64,000 nt of DNA from Sclerodactyla briareus (GCA_026419785.1 JAODTK010005862.1:365757-429756), one strand, 5' to 3'. Numbered from the stretch's first letter, positions 9,231 to 22,467 are shown. Notes: generated from the sequence alone by a model not told the origin. Program-made: numbers and translations.

Positions 9231-12090
9231 CCCTATAATATTAAGCTATGCAAATACGTTCGTTGGGTGATATGAAAAGATTGTCTTTCTGCAGTGATGC
9301 ATTCGTAGACACATTTTTAAAATTGCGTTTCAGTTTCTATAAAAAAAATATTCCTGCCAGATAATCTCTCCTGGGGAACTAGCCGCGAGTTGTTAATTAT
9401 TCATAAAGCTTTGATTCGACTGGAGTTTTCTATTTTCTATTGAGCTATCTATTTTTTTTTCCCGCGTTCGTTCGTCTCAATTAGAAAAACATTTCAACGT
9501 TTTGTGTCTCAGTATCAACCTATGAAGTTCCTAAATACCTTGGTAAAAAGGATATTCTACATATACTGGAACTAAACTAAGTAATGGCGCGGTCGTTTAA
9601 ATGGCTATGGTGAGTGTGAAACGTGAGAGGAAAAAAAAAGATGTTTGGCGAAACAATTTTCCGACAAATATTTGGCTATTTTTCGAAACTAAAGTAATTT
9701 TTGCTCAAGGTTCTCTGATGTGGCAAAAGTGCACATCATGTATGCAGTGAATCCAGCAAGTATAGAACGCTGAGGACTGTTATTAAGGGCTACAAGTGCC
9801 CATATTACGTGTCCCTATTTATTAGAAGTTTTTTTCCTTCTGTTATTGGTAACTTGTGGGACGGAGTCCAATACACCGCAGAGAAGTAGCATCAGTCCTC
9901 TCGACTATACGTTCAGCGATTCGCTGAGATCGGCTAAGTATTCAAAAAAATAACGACGCTTGCAAGATCATCTTTTATGAACAAGAACGCAAACTCTGCG
10001 ACGTGATTCCCTTGCCTTTTTTCCTACATGTTCCCTTACTCAGCTATCTCACACCCTGCAAGATGTGTGTTGCCAACTCAAACCACAACTAGACACAAAA
10101 TCACCCGGCAATAATTTCTCAGGCTCACATGATGATTAGATACTTGGTGCTTTTGATCAAGGTAAAAAAGTCATCGGAGGGCAATTGAAAAATGAAATAC
10201 TGAAATAAACCTGGTAAGTCAGTATTCTGAATAGAAGGTTAAATTCACGAGTCATACCAGCGAGTCCAAGGGTGTGTTTTCCATTCATTGTGGGAAGTCC
10301 CAGCGACCGTAACACTAAGTCAGGAGACTGCAGGCGGCTAATGATGAGGATCACTTTTCAACCTTCATTCCTCATAAGTGACTGGTGTGGTCAAACAGAT
10401 CGATTGAATGAAGTGGAAATTCTTTGAATCGGACGACCAAATTCATTAACAGAATGTGAAAAAAATCTTTTTTAGGGTTATGTGTGGGGAGAGAGAGTGC
10501 ATCCAGGCCTATATATTATCACTTGCATCCCTCCACACCCTGGACCAAGGTGATGAGTCATGTAGGGACCAGTCAGTGTGCAATAGCATGGTGTCTCACC
10601 TGTTGGTCATTTTACCATATTTCGTTAATCAATAATGTGACCGAGGGGGGTAAAGTCATTGCCAGTCAATCAGTTTCAATTTACAGCAGAGTAGTCTGTG
10701 GTCTTTCAAAAGTGACTGTGGGTGTATCAAAATTGTCTTATTGTTACAGGCACAAGGCACCAGTGCCTGAGGGGGCATCATTTGTTGAAGTGCAATGACT
10801 CACCTTGGTTGGGGTACAAGGGGTGGATCATGTAATTGACAAGGCATAAATGTACCAGAATACTTGTATCAATAGCCATTGTACCAGTCCCATCAAAGGT
10901 CTTATGCATTTTTAGGGTCAACTTTTCACAAGGCTTCAAATCACATTTTCTCTCCTACATTGGTGGGGTTGAGGAAGTCTTCTCTATATGACCCACACAG
11001 CGCACCTCCCAATCACAAATCTATCTGGATGCACGATAATATACAAATAGATAATAGAAAGACAAGATCGTGTTAATTTTCTAGTATATATGCCCATGTT
11101 AGAAATTCTGAATTATTGTAGGCTCAGTTAATGTTGATCCAGTATGACTTCTGGGCCAATTGGTTTAATGTTATTATCCGGCAATCACTTTACCAAATAG
11201 TCACTCATGTGACAGTCAACACCGATAGAGAGGCATGGGGAAGAGAGAGATACTTTATTAGACTTAAACCCCTGCCATTTCTGCCTGGTTTACAGGGCAA
11301 GCCCTCACGTTTTTTTGCTCATGGGTACAGGGTAATGCCCTCACTTTTTGCTCAATAGCAAAAAATGCCAAAAATGTTGTGCCCTTCCTTACTCAGAAGC
11401 TTACTTGCCCCTTGCTTTCTTCTTCATCCCAACTCACGCTTCTACACACCCCAGGTAATCACCTCATAGGGCTTGTCTATAATCACAGGTAATAATACCC
11501 AATGGTAGTCCTGACCTGTCAAGTCATTCACAAACCTGGAAGTGTGATTTCGCATTCCCAGTAGGAAAGTGTAAACAATCAGAAATCAGTAGACTGAGTG
11601 CACACAGGAATAATTGGATTACCCCCTCTCAATCCTCGAGCATTGCCAGTGCCAGGTACAATTTCCACACTGAAGATGTCTGTCAGGCAGTTTAAAGTTT
11701 ATTATGTGTTTGTTTTACTTCTTCACTTCTGTGCAGGTCTCACACACAAAGCTTGAGAGATGAAATCCTTTTGAGGATTGCGGAATGTTGACCAGTCAAC
11801 TGAAGGCTTATTATAGTCTACACATACAATGCAGACAGTGGTGAAGAGGATAATGGCCTGGGCTACATAGGTGTCAAAATGAAGTCAGCAGGACCATCAT
11901 TCCTGGCTGTGCAATTCTGTATGTAAATAAACTAGTTAAAGGGAAATTTGAAGACATTTATCACCGTTTCAGTAATGTTAAAGCAAAAAACTTGGCCTTC
12001 TCCCCTCGAGTAAATATAATATACGCCATGGAAGAAATTTGCCAGTTTGTCTACCCCTCCCATCGATATCCAGATATCGTATAGAAGTAT
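9231..12090. other. Gene-free interval
   Basis: I see no supported gene. Open frames reach 104 codons (10484-10798, plus) but show no domain, signal peptide or codon pattern that I would trust. The part from about 10450 to 11900 has a smoother base composition than its surroundings and could be an unrecognised repeat. Confidence 0.35.
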
Positions 12091-12097
12091 ACGAAAG

Positions 12098-12870
12098 AAG
12101 AAACGGAATCTGCCTTTGGCATTCAGGAATTTGTCAATGAATTGCAGTGATGCAGGCTTCAAATAGGGCTACATTTTTCAATTTACATAGGCTGCCATGA
12201 AACTGGGGGAAGTGGGGGGGGGGGGGGTTGGTGCATGTAAGAAAGAGGCGTATTGCCTTGCAATTCCACCGCCACCCATAGCCAACACTTGACACTAGGG
12301 TCAGGAGGTACATTACATACTGCTAGTCCCAATATTCAAACATATCAGAATAATAATAAAATTTAACAATTGAAGAATTTGTACTGTCTTTCAGGGGAAT
12401 ACGTGTATGGGGAAGGGGAGAGGGGAGGGGGGATGGAAGAAACCCAGATTTTACGAAGAGGGCAACACAACACTTCGGTGGTCGAAATTGTAACAATAAA
12501 GAGAGTAGAGTAGGTACCCAAGAAGAGGCGTTCTGCCTTGAATTAGGATTTGTCAATAAATCCAGTGATGCAGGCTCGAAACAGGGATAACATTTTAAAT
12601 TTCATACGTCGCCTATGAAAACTGGGGGGGGGGGGGGGTGCTGTGCACGCCAAAAATTGACACCCCCACCCATAGCAACACCAGTACTGATCAAAGGGAA
12701 AGGTACATAGGCTGGGCACTGGGGCTAATAATAAATGACAATTCCACAATTTTTCTGTCTTGTCTAGGGGAAAGATTTGTGGCTAGTCCAATTATCAAAC
12801 ATTCAGAATTAACAATAAAATGACAATTCAAAGAATGTACTGTCTTCATGGGGGAAGGGAAATAGTGTTT
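12098..12870. repeat. Two-copy tandem repeat, unit about 420 bp
   Basis: TTTGTCAATGAATTGCAGTG followed by ATGCAGGCT near 12128 recurs near 12550 as TTTGTCAATAAATCCAGTG. Each copy continues with a G-tract (12211 and 12624), CACCCATAGC, TAATAATAAA, and TACTGTCTT followed by GGGG. Similarity is clear but imperfect. Confidence 0.7.
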
Positions 12871-13106
12871 GGTTGGCTATATGCTTGTTCTCACTCTGTA
12901 CAATGAATCGTTGCAGGGATATAAGATTATCTATGTTGACCTGAAGACCTTGACTGATACCAAAAACAATTAGGGTTATTCTATCATTGGAAATTCCACA
13001 CACTTCATTGAACTGATAGATACTTGCCTTCATTAGATATCATGCATGAGGAGGAGCAGATGTAAATGCCAAATTTTTCCACATTCCAGTTTTTTAGCTG
13101 TCGAGA

Positions 13107-13930
13107 CCTTCCACATTCATTACGATAGCTTGTGATAAGAGTATCGTAGTATGTTAGAGTCATTGACTTTTTCGTTTGTCTTAACCAAGACGTTTCCGGC
13201 CAAAATGAATAAAAAAGATGCAAAAATCACCAGGCTACAAAAGAGGTCAAAAGAGGTGAAAAGGTCAATAGGTCAAATGATGGTCAAGTTGGTCACCAGA
13301 TGTATTCACCCAGACGAACGAAAAACTTTCAATTATGACAGTCCTCCAAAATGTTTGTTTGCCGAGATATTGACGATTTTACGCCCTGTCTTGCCACTTC
13401 CACATTCATTGAGATAGCTTGTGATAGAAAGAGTATCTTGTATGGTAGTTGTCATTGACTTTTTTGTTGTCTTAACAAGACGCTTCCGGCAAACACATAA
13501 AAAGCATACAAAATCACCAGGTCAAAGGTCAAAGTGAGGTCAAAGGTAAATAGTCAAATGAGGTCAAAGTTGGTCACCAGATTAATTTCACCCAGACGAA
13601 CAAAACTTTCCATTATGACAGTCCTCCAAAATGTTTGTTTGCCGAGATATTGACGATTTTACGCCCTGTCTTGCCACTTCCACATTCATTGAGATAGCTT
13701 GTGATAGAAAGAGTATCTTGTATGGTAGTTGTCATTGACTTTTTTGTTGTCTTAACAAGACGCTTCCGCAATACAAAAAAACAGGCCAAAATCACCTAGG
13801 TCAGAGGTCAAGTGAGGTCAGAAGGTCAAAGGTCAAATGAGTCAAAGTCGGTCACCAGATGTATTTCAACCAGACGAACAAAACTTTCCTTACGACAGCA
13901 CTCTAAATGTTCGTTGCCCCAAGGTATATA
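13107..13930. repeat. Three-copy satellite, 280-bp unit, rich in AGGTCA
   Basis: Units start at 13107, 13394 and 13674. Units 2 and 3 share more than 100 bp with almost no differences, from CCACTTCCACATTCATTGAG to CTTAACAAGACGCTTCCG. Each unit has TCATTGACTTTTT, a cluster of AGGTCA hexamers, GGTCACCAGAT, and CAGACGAAC followed by AAAACTTTC. AGGTCA is the nuclear-receptor half-site. Perfect spaced pairs are present, for example AGGTCAAAGGTCA at 13519-13531 and 13823-13835. Whether these are bound is unknown. Confidence 0.85.
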
Positions 13931-14216
13931 AGATGCCATATGAGGACCCTAAAGACCCTTGACATCACACCAAAAACAATAGGGGTCATCCCTGCCATGG
14001 GTTACACCTACCGTACCAAATATGAATTATACCTGCTTGCGATCAATTGACTATCGTGCGGAAACACTTTTAAGTTGACCTCTCATGACCTTGACACCAT
14101 CGATTGGTACCAAAAACAATAGGGGTCATCCCTTCCATGGGGGTGACACCTACCATACCTGATATGAACATAATACTTGCTTGCGTTTGTTAGATATTCG
14201 CGTGGAAAAAGAAGTG

Positions 14217-14217
14217 T

Positions 14218-14249
<32 letters not shown>

Positions 14250-14312
14250 ACACACACACACAACACAAGGACACCACACACCAACACAACACACATACAC
14301 ACACACTCACAC
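14217..14312. repeat. (CA)n microsatellite
   Basis: A CA repeat with CACAA and CACGC interruptions. It is positionally equivalent to the CA array at 18514-18602 within the duplicated segment. Confidence 0.95.
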
Positions 14313-15490
14313 GGTGGACTGCTATATTCCTTATGGCTTCGCCAAGGAATCAAAAAGGAAAAGGACCGAGTTGGGCCTTTCTGAAACTGTGATATTCGCA
14401 TTTCACCCGCACCGCGTCCATGGAATATAGCCTAGGTTGCCAGTTGGAATATGAACCCAACGGCACAAAGTGAGTAACCGTTATACGTCAACTTTCCTTG
14501 TACTATCGATTATTTGCCCCCATTCACCAGTCACAGACAAATGGATCACAATATGTTTCTGGCAAACTTTCCCGGCAGCGGATAAACCCTCATAAATCGC
14601 GACAAAGAGGCACCCTAGAGACGGGACGTATGTCCGTTGTGTATCTTCTCGGGGACATGAGTTTATGCGATTGTTCTATTGCGTAACCTAAAAAAAAAAA
14701 AAGGGGATACGTGGACGACAATAAAAACAAAACACAGGAAAATACAGATTTTTTAGAGCAGTACAGACAAGAAATGAGGTTGTTGTTGTGGCCCACTAAA
14801 CTGTGAAATATTCCAACTTGAATCATGTTTCATTGCAGAACGCTATTCCAGATTCACATTGCCGATGTCATGTCATTGTCAAAAGATGAAGGGCTTGATG
14901 TAATTTAGCAAACACCTCTCAACTAACTCATTTGCGCAGATGGGAATTTATTTCTTCAACTTAGATAACCAAAGCCCTACTCGTAAATAGAGCCTATTCT
15001 CATCGCAGTCTGGACCTCTAACGACTGACCAAATCCACCTCCTGGTAGGCGTACGGTTCGAAAACTTCGATAAAGTATGTGTCACTTCGGGATAGGCACT
15101 GATTGCTGCCACATACTCTGGGATGGTAGGTTGCGTACCATTATTCCGAATCAGGGTGGATATCTGTGAAGCCTTTCGAGCACTACGGTGGGAAGGCGCT
15201 ATAAACAATTTCCCATATATAGCTATTTCATATTCACCGAACAGACCAATCGGCCATCGAGGCAAATGTCAGAAAATATGGCCGCCAACGCGATCCCGAG
15301 AGTTATGTTGTGTTCGTTTACTATTTCATCATCAACTACAACACCACGACTGATTGAACTAAGTATCTTCAACAAGGCTGTTTGGTTGAAGTTTAAAAGC
15401 TCGGGAGAGATCACATTCCCCATCAACATAAGAATCGTTAAATTACGTTTGTTTAAGTTTTAACTGAGCAAAAATGTGTAACAATGTACT
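14313..15490. other. Gene-free interval within duplication unit 1
   Basis: A minus-strand frame of 105 codons (14948-15265) is the longest. It lacks a recognisable domain and is not called as a gene. Otherwise nothing is seen. Confidence 0.35.
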
Positions 15491-16639
15491 CGATTTCCAG
15501 AGATCACAACCGCTGTCTTTCATGACTCTGCTCACTCTAAATTATACAGAATCAACAGCCAATCAAATACCGCAATTCCAGTGACACAAACTCTCGCAAT
15601 ATCACTCCAGTGCACATGAACCCTAACCTTAATCTGAGAAGAAAATACTTGCTAAGATCACGCCTGAAAAACTTGTTATCGAGAGATATTTCTTTCAACC
15701 TGTTCAAAACGTTGGCTATAAAATTCGCTATTTCATTTTGTAAGTTTAGCCCGGATGATAGCTTTGTCACCAGCCTGTGTTAAACTTTAATGCAAAAACG
15801 TAAATAAAACAACCTATTTTGGGAAATTGGTGAAAACCTAAATAAGTTGTCGAATTCTTTTTGGGGCATGTGCGTGCACGCCCAAGTTTCTCTTAGCTAA
15901 ACATATACTTATATGTGAGTATGACGTAGTAGCGTAGTAACTGAGGCTAGAGAGAGACTGGACTGGGGAATAAAAATAGAATTCCTTTCGGCACTTCTAC
16001 CTTGGAGAAAATCTAAGTGGACGGGATTTGGTGAGTTCTGTCTTCAGGGTTTCATATGTTTTTTTTTTTTTTTTTTTTCTTTTTTTTAAACAACGGTTTT
16101 GGAGTTATAATTCCGAATTCAATTAAGTTAATTTCCTTGTAATATATGCTAGAGCTGATGAAATGGTAAAACCAGTAACAACTGAATATGTGTCACTATT
16201 ATTTGCAATTTGTATTATAGTGTTATACGTTTGAGTAAACGCGAGGATACTGTTACGACACGGACAGTCGCAAGAGCCTTATGCCTTAGTCATGAAATTA
16301 GCCATACGCCTTCAACCCATGAAAACGCAACATAGAAACGACTGTTTAATGAACATGAACAAAGAGAATGTTGAGTTGTATAATTCCTTTCTTCTTTTTC
16401 AACTCATATAGTCACAACTAATTTTCTGTCTATTCATTTTTCTGACTGTTCATGTTCTTTGACCGATTTTCATTCGAAAGTTAGGGTAACATCCGTTGCG
16501 CCATAACCTGATTTGATACAGTAATTTCCGACCACGTCTTGCAACATATCCGATTGATTGGGGAACAGGAATCGAGCATGCGTGATCTCCGTCAATTCAT
16601 TATCGGAAACTAGAAGACTGCTTATCCCCCAGGGGCGGT

Positions 16640-16900
16640 CGGGTTCCATAGACCTCATGTCGTTAAGCAGTTAAGCGATACATATACTGATTCGCATCAC
16701 TCGTTATTTATTTACTCTAACTTTGGTATGCTGTGCATTCGTACACAATTTAAAACATTGTTAAACATTTCACTATCCGGATACGTTCATAGCTCAATCT
16801 GTCAACCGGCCTGTATGGCGATGAAAGGTGTGATAACTAATTGATTAGCGGCTAAATGGGTGTTATGTTACTATTAAAAGATTCAGCTCCATCTTGGCAC
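16640..16900 (+). repeat. Dispersed segment C, copy 2
   Basis: TTCCATAGACCTCA, AAGCGATACATATACTGATTCGCA, TAGCTCAATCTGTCAACC and TACTATTAAAAGATTCAGCT match copies at 6950 and 21225 in order. Confidence 0.65.
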
Positions 16901-17639
16901 GTATTTTTTAGGCACAGTTTTGGAGAGAAGTATTCTAACATCAGACTCAATTAGGGTGATGACGTTAAAGAACAGTTTTAAAACTAATGTTATTTTTCTT
17001 TGGTAACTACAATTGCTATCTCTGAGAATGTCAAAGGCAAATTCAATCAATGGAGGTTTCATATGCTTATTGATACCGTTTTCTAACATCGTAGGATGAT
17101 ACATGTGGTAAAATTCATGGTCAAACGAGGCCAAATGAAATATAAACAGAAAACTACAAAATACAGTAGCCTTCCAAACTTACATCAAATGAAACTTTTT
17201 CCCTCTTTCCAATAGAACAACTTCGAATTCGGGACAGTGCGAGGACTTGCATTTGTGAAAATAGCCAATGGAATAGCCAACAAACGCAGGTGTTGGTTAG
17301 TGTTCATGCAGGCACATTTTATTGGCAAACTGACATGTATAGATCATTTCCCCAAGAGTCGCACAAAGATACTCCTCTTCCCTGTCAGATTATGGGGTAT
17401 GGAGAAGTCCATTAGAAGTACAAAGGTCAATATGGAGTTGAAGGTCATACAATTGTTCACTGCCATTTAGTATTCCACGTTGGAATATTGCGGGGAGGGA
17501 TTTGGTAGAAATGATGGCATGATGTTGATTGGGTAGATTAGATGTATGAATCACCCATTACAAGTAACTACTGGGATCAACCAAGGTTATCGGAGATCAT
17601 TATAAGAGATGGTCACAATGATGCCCTCATTTTATACAT
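16901..17639. other. Gene-free interval between duplication units
   Basis: Short open frames only. No motif, RNA or repeat landmark is recognised. Confidence 0.35.
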
Positions 17640-18513
17640 GTTCACATTCTCATCATACACCTGAATTGAACGAGATACATGCTTGCGTTTGTTAGATATC
17701 GTTTTTTAGAGGCTTGCCTTTCACATCCATTACCTGATATATTGCCAAACAATAATCGGGTTTGTCGTCACCATATAGGCATCTACCTCATCCTCCCCTA
17801 TCCGCAGTATACAAGGCTCATAATGCTGTTTGCTGATCACAAGAGCAGCATTTAGTTTAGGCTGTTTCGACTCTTCATAAAGGTAACAAAAGGTCAAAGT
17901 ATGTCATCAGATGTAGTTCGCACAGACGAAAAAGATGTCTATACGCCCTCTGAAATGTTCGTTGCCAATATGCCAATGTTGAACGACAAATTTATCCACA
18001 GTTCAGTGCTTCAGGTTGTTTCAACCTTTTACACAGGTCATAATTGAGGTAGCTTATAACAGGAGTACTATAGGGTCGTTAGTGCAGGTGCTTTGTGCTT
18101 TGTCTCTACAGGAACCGAATCGATCATCACAAACAAAAACTTTCCATTGCGTCATCACCGAAAATGTTTCGTTTGCATAAATACTAAGAATTTGGGTCCC
18201 CTAGTGACTTAATGAATGATGGTGACACTGACCTCCCTACACACTGTTGACAAGTTTTTCTTTAAGGTTTGCCCTCTCACAACCATCATCCTAACGCCGA
18301 ACCACCGGTTCACCCTCTCGATATGTGCAACCCACATGCCTGATTCGAACGTGTTAGTTACACTTGCGTTCTTCACATATCGTGCTGACAAGTTTTCCCC
18401 TCTCACGACTCTGATCGACCTTGACCTGACGCCACACACTTAGTGTTGAACTGGTAACATGGCTTGCTTTTCGTGTGATATATTGCTTGGGGAACCACCA
18501 AGGGGGGGAGTTT

Positions 18514-18516
18514 CAA

Positions 18517-18555
<39 letters not shown>

Positions 18556-18602
18556 CACACACACACACCACACACCACAGGCAACGCATACACACACGCA
18601 CG
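18514..18602. repeat. (CA)n microsatellite
   Basis: CA array with CACC and CACGC interruptions. Confidence 0.95.
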
Positions 18603-20294
18603 CCCAATTGATCGCGCAGATTCCTGCTGCCTCCCACAAGGAATAAAAATCACTTTCGTGTTCGTTCTAAGTCATATTCTATCTAGCACATGATAGTCTT
18701 AAACAAACTATCCGATGTAACAACTAATATACACTTTACGGAATATAGGCTGCATGTGTCCTGCCTGTATATCAATTGGTGACCCGCGAACAGTGCCTCT
18801 TTTCAATTTCAAACTAGAAATTGGCGACTTTGTATCTAATGACACATTTTATCTGTCGGAAAGCAAGTCCATTGATCAGCATCTGAACACGATGGCATGC
18901 CAGGGGCCCGCTAATTTCTGTTCGGCTGCTTACTAGAGAAATTGAATAACGAAATGAAGTTTTTAAAGTAGAAAAAAACGTGCCCCATTGTCAGAAAAGG
19001 GGAAGTCATCTAATTAGATTCCGGTAAGCAGGAAATGGTCGCATGAATATTTTGATGGATAGTGAGCAAAAAGTAATTATAGTATCAAAATATTTACTGC
19101 TTGCTACCTTTCACAATGATTGATTTGCAGAGCAATTCTATGGGGGTATTCTTGAAAGGAAGGGTGGAGGGACAGTGACTTATTTTGGTGTAAACGGCAT
19201 TACTCAGAAGGGATATTGCAAGTGAAATTATAGCAATGGAATAGGTGAGACCTGTGCTGATGGGCTTTCGCCTGTATTTCCCGAAGGCGTGTGGGGTGTG
19301 TGAATTCCCAATCTGACCCAAACTGAGGACATTCTTCTCGTAACAGATTTCAGATAATGGAATGACCACCTAGTGCCTTCAATTCTGAATAATAAATAAC
19401 ATCGTAAATGTTTTCTCAAAAATATTGGATTCTATAATGAGCTACCGTTGAATCCACAGGTTTCCTCTATGGGTAATTCATATCACCATTGCTGTTGGAA
19501 AAGTGGTCATCCGCCCACTCGACCCTACCTCCCCCTCTTTCTCCCTCTCCTTCCTCCCCCCCCCCTCTCTCGTTGAAGGATGTTTGTTAGCAGCACGTAA
19601 TAGTTTTTCAGCATCTCCAGTACCATTCCTTTGAGACTGAGGCAGATTGGCAGTTTCCATTCATGGATGTCATAATTTTCCAAGATTAGTCCTCCACTCG
19701 GTGGTCATGGATACTATCGTTGCATCAGTTTACCGTAAGAAAACATATGCACAGGCTTACTTATTGGGAAGTTTGGTCTCCGCAAAAGTATGAAATTTCT
19801 CTCATCAAAGCGATACATGGATGCGCGCAGGTTGTTCACCTTCAATAATTTAGTTGTTGATGAAGTATCCGAGGCGGAATCAGAAGCATATTTACTCGTA
19901 AACTAAGATTGAGGTCTCGTATGGGATCTGTGTTCAGTTTGCAGATGTCAGCAGCCAATCAAAATGTCGCGATGTCAATGACAAGGAACTACTATACCAC
20001 TCAGTTCACAGGGACAGTAACCCTAATGTTGAGATGAAAATGCATGCTGGGCCACACTAAACAAAACGCGAAATCGAGAAATGTTTGTCTCAAAAAACGT
20101 CGACACGAAACTTTTTGTGGTGTAAATTATGCCTGGATGATAACTTCGACAGGAGCTGATGTTGAACTATGAAACAACCGAGCAGCAAATATGAACCACC
20201 TTTTTTTTAATTGGGGACAACCTGAAGCGTACTCGTTATAACTCGAGCATCTACGTTCGTGTACGTAAATATCCTATCGCTGATCGGCATCCTA

Positions 20295-20482
20295 CACTGT
20301 AAAGCCCAACGCATTGGGATAACATGATACATCTGAGGTAACAAGCTTTCTATCATGAACACTTTCAGGTTAACTCAACTTTTATATAGAACATTTTTCA
20401 AGTTCGGTGAACTTGAAAAGGTTCCAGGCAGCAAGTTACCTCAGATGTAATCAAGTTATCCCATGCGTTGCGTTTTACCGTG
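20295..20482. mobile_element. Short MITE with 50-bp inverted repeats
   Basis: The left arm begins CACTGTAAAGCCCAACGCAT and runs to ATCTGAGGTAAC. The right arm is its near-complement, ending GCGTTTTACCGTG. The arms are about 50 bp with few mismatches and enclose about 85 bp that itself contains AAGTTCGGTGAACTT. CACTGTAAA termini recall several cut-and-paste MITE families, but I see no convincing target duplication, so no superfamily is assigned. Confidence 0.7.
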
Positions 20483-21224
20483 GTTATCCAGTCGAATATA
20501 CGCAAAGCAGATAAGCGAGTTCTGTCTTTAGGGTTCGATCGTGTTAACTAGCGTTGGGGGTGGTGAATTCGAAGTCTACAAAGGTTTTTTTCTTCCATTT
20601 GAATATCTGTTAGTTGTAATAATCCGGAGCCAATGACATCTTCAGACCAGACAAAATGCGACAAGGAACGTGAATACATTGTTATATTCATTGAGGAGAC
20701 GAAACACATTGCACAATGGACCATTATAGCAGTGTTATTGCTGTTTCAGTCGTTTCACCAGGCATGGAAACAAATCTCGGAAAGAAAAGTGTTACATTGT
20801 ATTTTGAATATGGCCACTGTTATGACTTGCAATTGGCAATATAGTTTTATTGCTTCCAGTAACTAAAACCGTTATGACACATGCAGTCGACAATACTTAA
20901 TACCCTGTAATGTATTCGATATGCACCTGGCAATATGCGCTCAACCCGGCGAAAAACGTAATATAGAAAACGAAAGTTCAATAGCTTATAGACGGAGAGC
21001 GTTCCATATATCATCCTTCTTCGAAAAAAAAAAAAAACAAAATGTCTTTTTGACGAATTTCTATAACGCGGTTACTTTCGTTGCCGCCATTCCCTTCACC
21101 TTGAAAGAGTAATTGCCAACCACGCCTTGCAATATATATGATTAATTGGAAGACAGAATCGAGCAAGCGTAACTTATGTCAATTTATACCGAAGGCACTC
21201 GAAGCTGCTTATCTCCCCTAGGCG

Positions 21225-21450
21225 ATCGTGTTTCATAGAACTCAATGTTTTCAAGCGATACATACACCGATTCGCACCACTGGATTAATTTATTCTAACT
21301 TTATACTGGGTGACGTGTTACGCTTTTTAAATTGGTAACCGTCACTACCTACTACCCCGTCACATTCAAAGCTCAATCTGTCAACGACATGTCTGGGGAT
21401 ATATTGTGTGAGCGTCGAAAAGATTAGGCTTACCTTGGCACGAATTCAAA
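21225..21450 (+). repeat. Dispersed segment C, copy 3
   Basis: TTTCATAGAACTCAATG, AAGCGATACATACACCGATTCGCA, AAGCTCAATCTGTCAACG and CTTGGCACGAATTC match the copies at 6950 and 16640. Confidence 0.65.
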
Positions 21451-22460
21451 TAACAATTCATGAGGGTGTGATTTTTACAAACTTAATAGAGAGATAACTT
21501 TGAACTATGGTCTAAAGACTAATTATTCATTCGGTAAATTTAACTTATTATTACAAGTTGTCATAGCTGAAGTTGCTGCTCAGCACAGCCGCTGATTGCC
21601 ACACTGATACAATATACAAATTACGACTGAGATTACCACGGCGGCGTATGGCGTTTGCCCTGGCCATCTGTAACATTCAACTGCATGGTGACCCGAGACC
21701 CGTTCTTCTGTTCATTGAATAAAAAAAAAAAGATCCTCCAACAGACACCTTTTCTTCCTCGGAAAATCATGTAATCGATTATAGCTGCACAGTGCATACC
21801 AGTGACCGGCTAATATTCGTCGAGGTACAATGTTCTAGAGAGATTGAATGGTTCGAAGTGGAAACGCGCCTCTTTGCAGGAGAGGGGTAGTCCACTCATT
21901 AGAATTCTGGTAATTAGGAAACGATGCATGGATATTGGATGAGTATGTGAGCAAAATGAAGTGAAGGGAAAATGGATGAAAAAGAAAACACGCAAGGTTA
22001 TTCGAGCAATCAGGGAGAAATGAATCCTTGCTCCAATATAGCAAGCTTCCTATGTTTTAATTATGCTTTTGCGGCACTTACAAAGGGAAGAAGGTGGTCT
22101 TGAATTTTATCAAAGCACTGTAGGGCTGAAATGTTGGATTTTATATAAGATAGGCCGTTTTAAAACATGCATACGGATATATATTTGTATACATATACAT
22201 AAATTACAGACTGATACATTGTGAACGGATAAGGATGTGTTCATTACAGGCAAAATAGTTGAGCGGAAAGGATGGTGTTGTCAAATGTTGTTGGCTATGA
22301 TAAAGATGTGCTAATGTCCATAGCAAGTTTATTATGAGAGGTGCATAGCGAATAGTAATGTAGTAGAAACGCCCTAGAGGGAATGTATGTAGTCGGTTGA
22401 AGAGACGAAACGTCCCTCGTTGATCATTCGAGAAAATCTGATAATGTCGAGACATCAAGA
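21451..22460. repeat. Possible third partial unit of the segmental duplication
   Basis: The block at about 21870-21960 (GAGGGGTAGTCCACTCATTAG, then GATATTGGATGAG, GTGAGCAAAA) resembles 18995-19075 (AAAGGGGAAGTCATCTAATTAG, then ATTTTGATGGATAGTGAGCAAAA). A later pair, ATGTTGGATTTTATA (22131) and ATATTGGATTCTATA (19423), follows in order. The match is weak. No gene is seen. Confidence 0.35.
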
Positions 22461-22467
22461 CTCTTGA

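Larger units (their letters stand above)
12871..16900. repeat. Segmental duplication, unit 1
   Basis: Landmarks here recur in the same order in 17640-21450: ACCTTGACACC-type blocks, the TTGCTTGCGTTTGTTAGATAT block (14178), a CA array (14217), a GGAATATAG block (14420), AGCCAATCAAA (15559), GTGAGTTCTGTCTTCAGGGTT (16031), TTTCCGACCACGTCTTGCAA (16525) and the segment C blocks (16650-16870). The offset is roughly 4.2-4.6 kb. Divergence is high, so the event is old. No intact gene lies inside. Confidence 0.6.
17640..21450. repeat. Segmental duplication, unit 2
   Basis: It carries the same landmarks as 12871-16900: CATGCTTGCGTTTGTTAGATAT (17681), AGGTCAAAG with ATCAGATGTA (17893), a CA array (18514), GGAATATAGGC (18740), CAGCCAATCAAAATGTCGCG (19953), GCGAGTTCTGTCTTTAGGGTT (20516), TTGCCAACCACGCCTTGCAA (21113) and segment C (21230). 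A 188-bp MITE (20295-20482) is present only in this unit. Confidence 0.6.

Noticed and set aside
14083..14401. His/Thr-rich and Cys/Val-rich frames over 14.2 kb, and the same at 18.4-18.7 kb
   Set aside because: They are translations of CA microsatellites.
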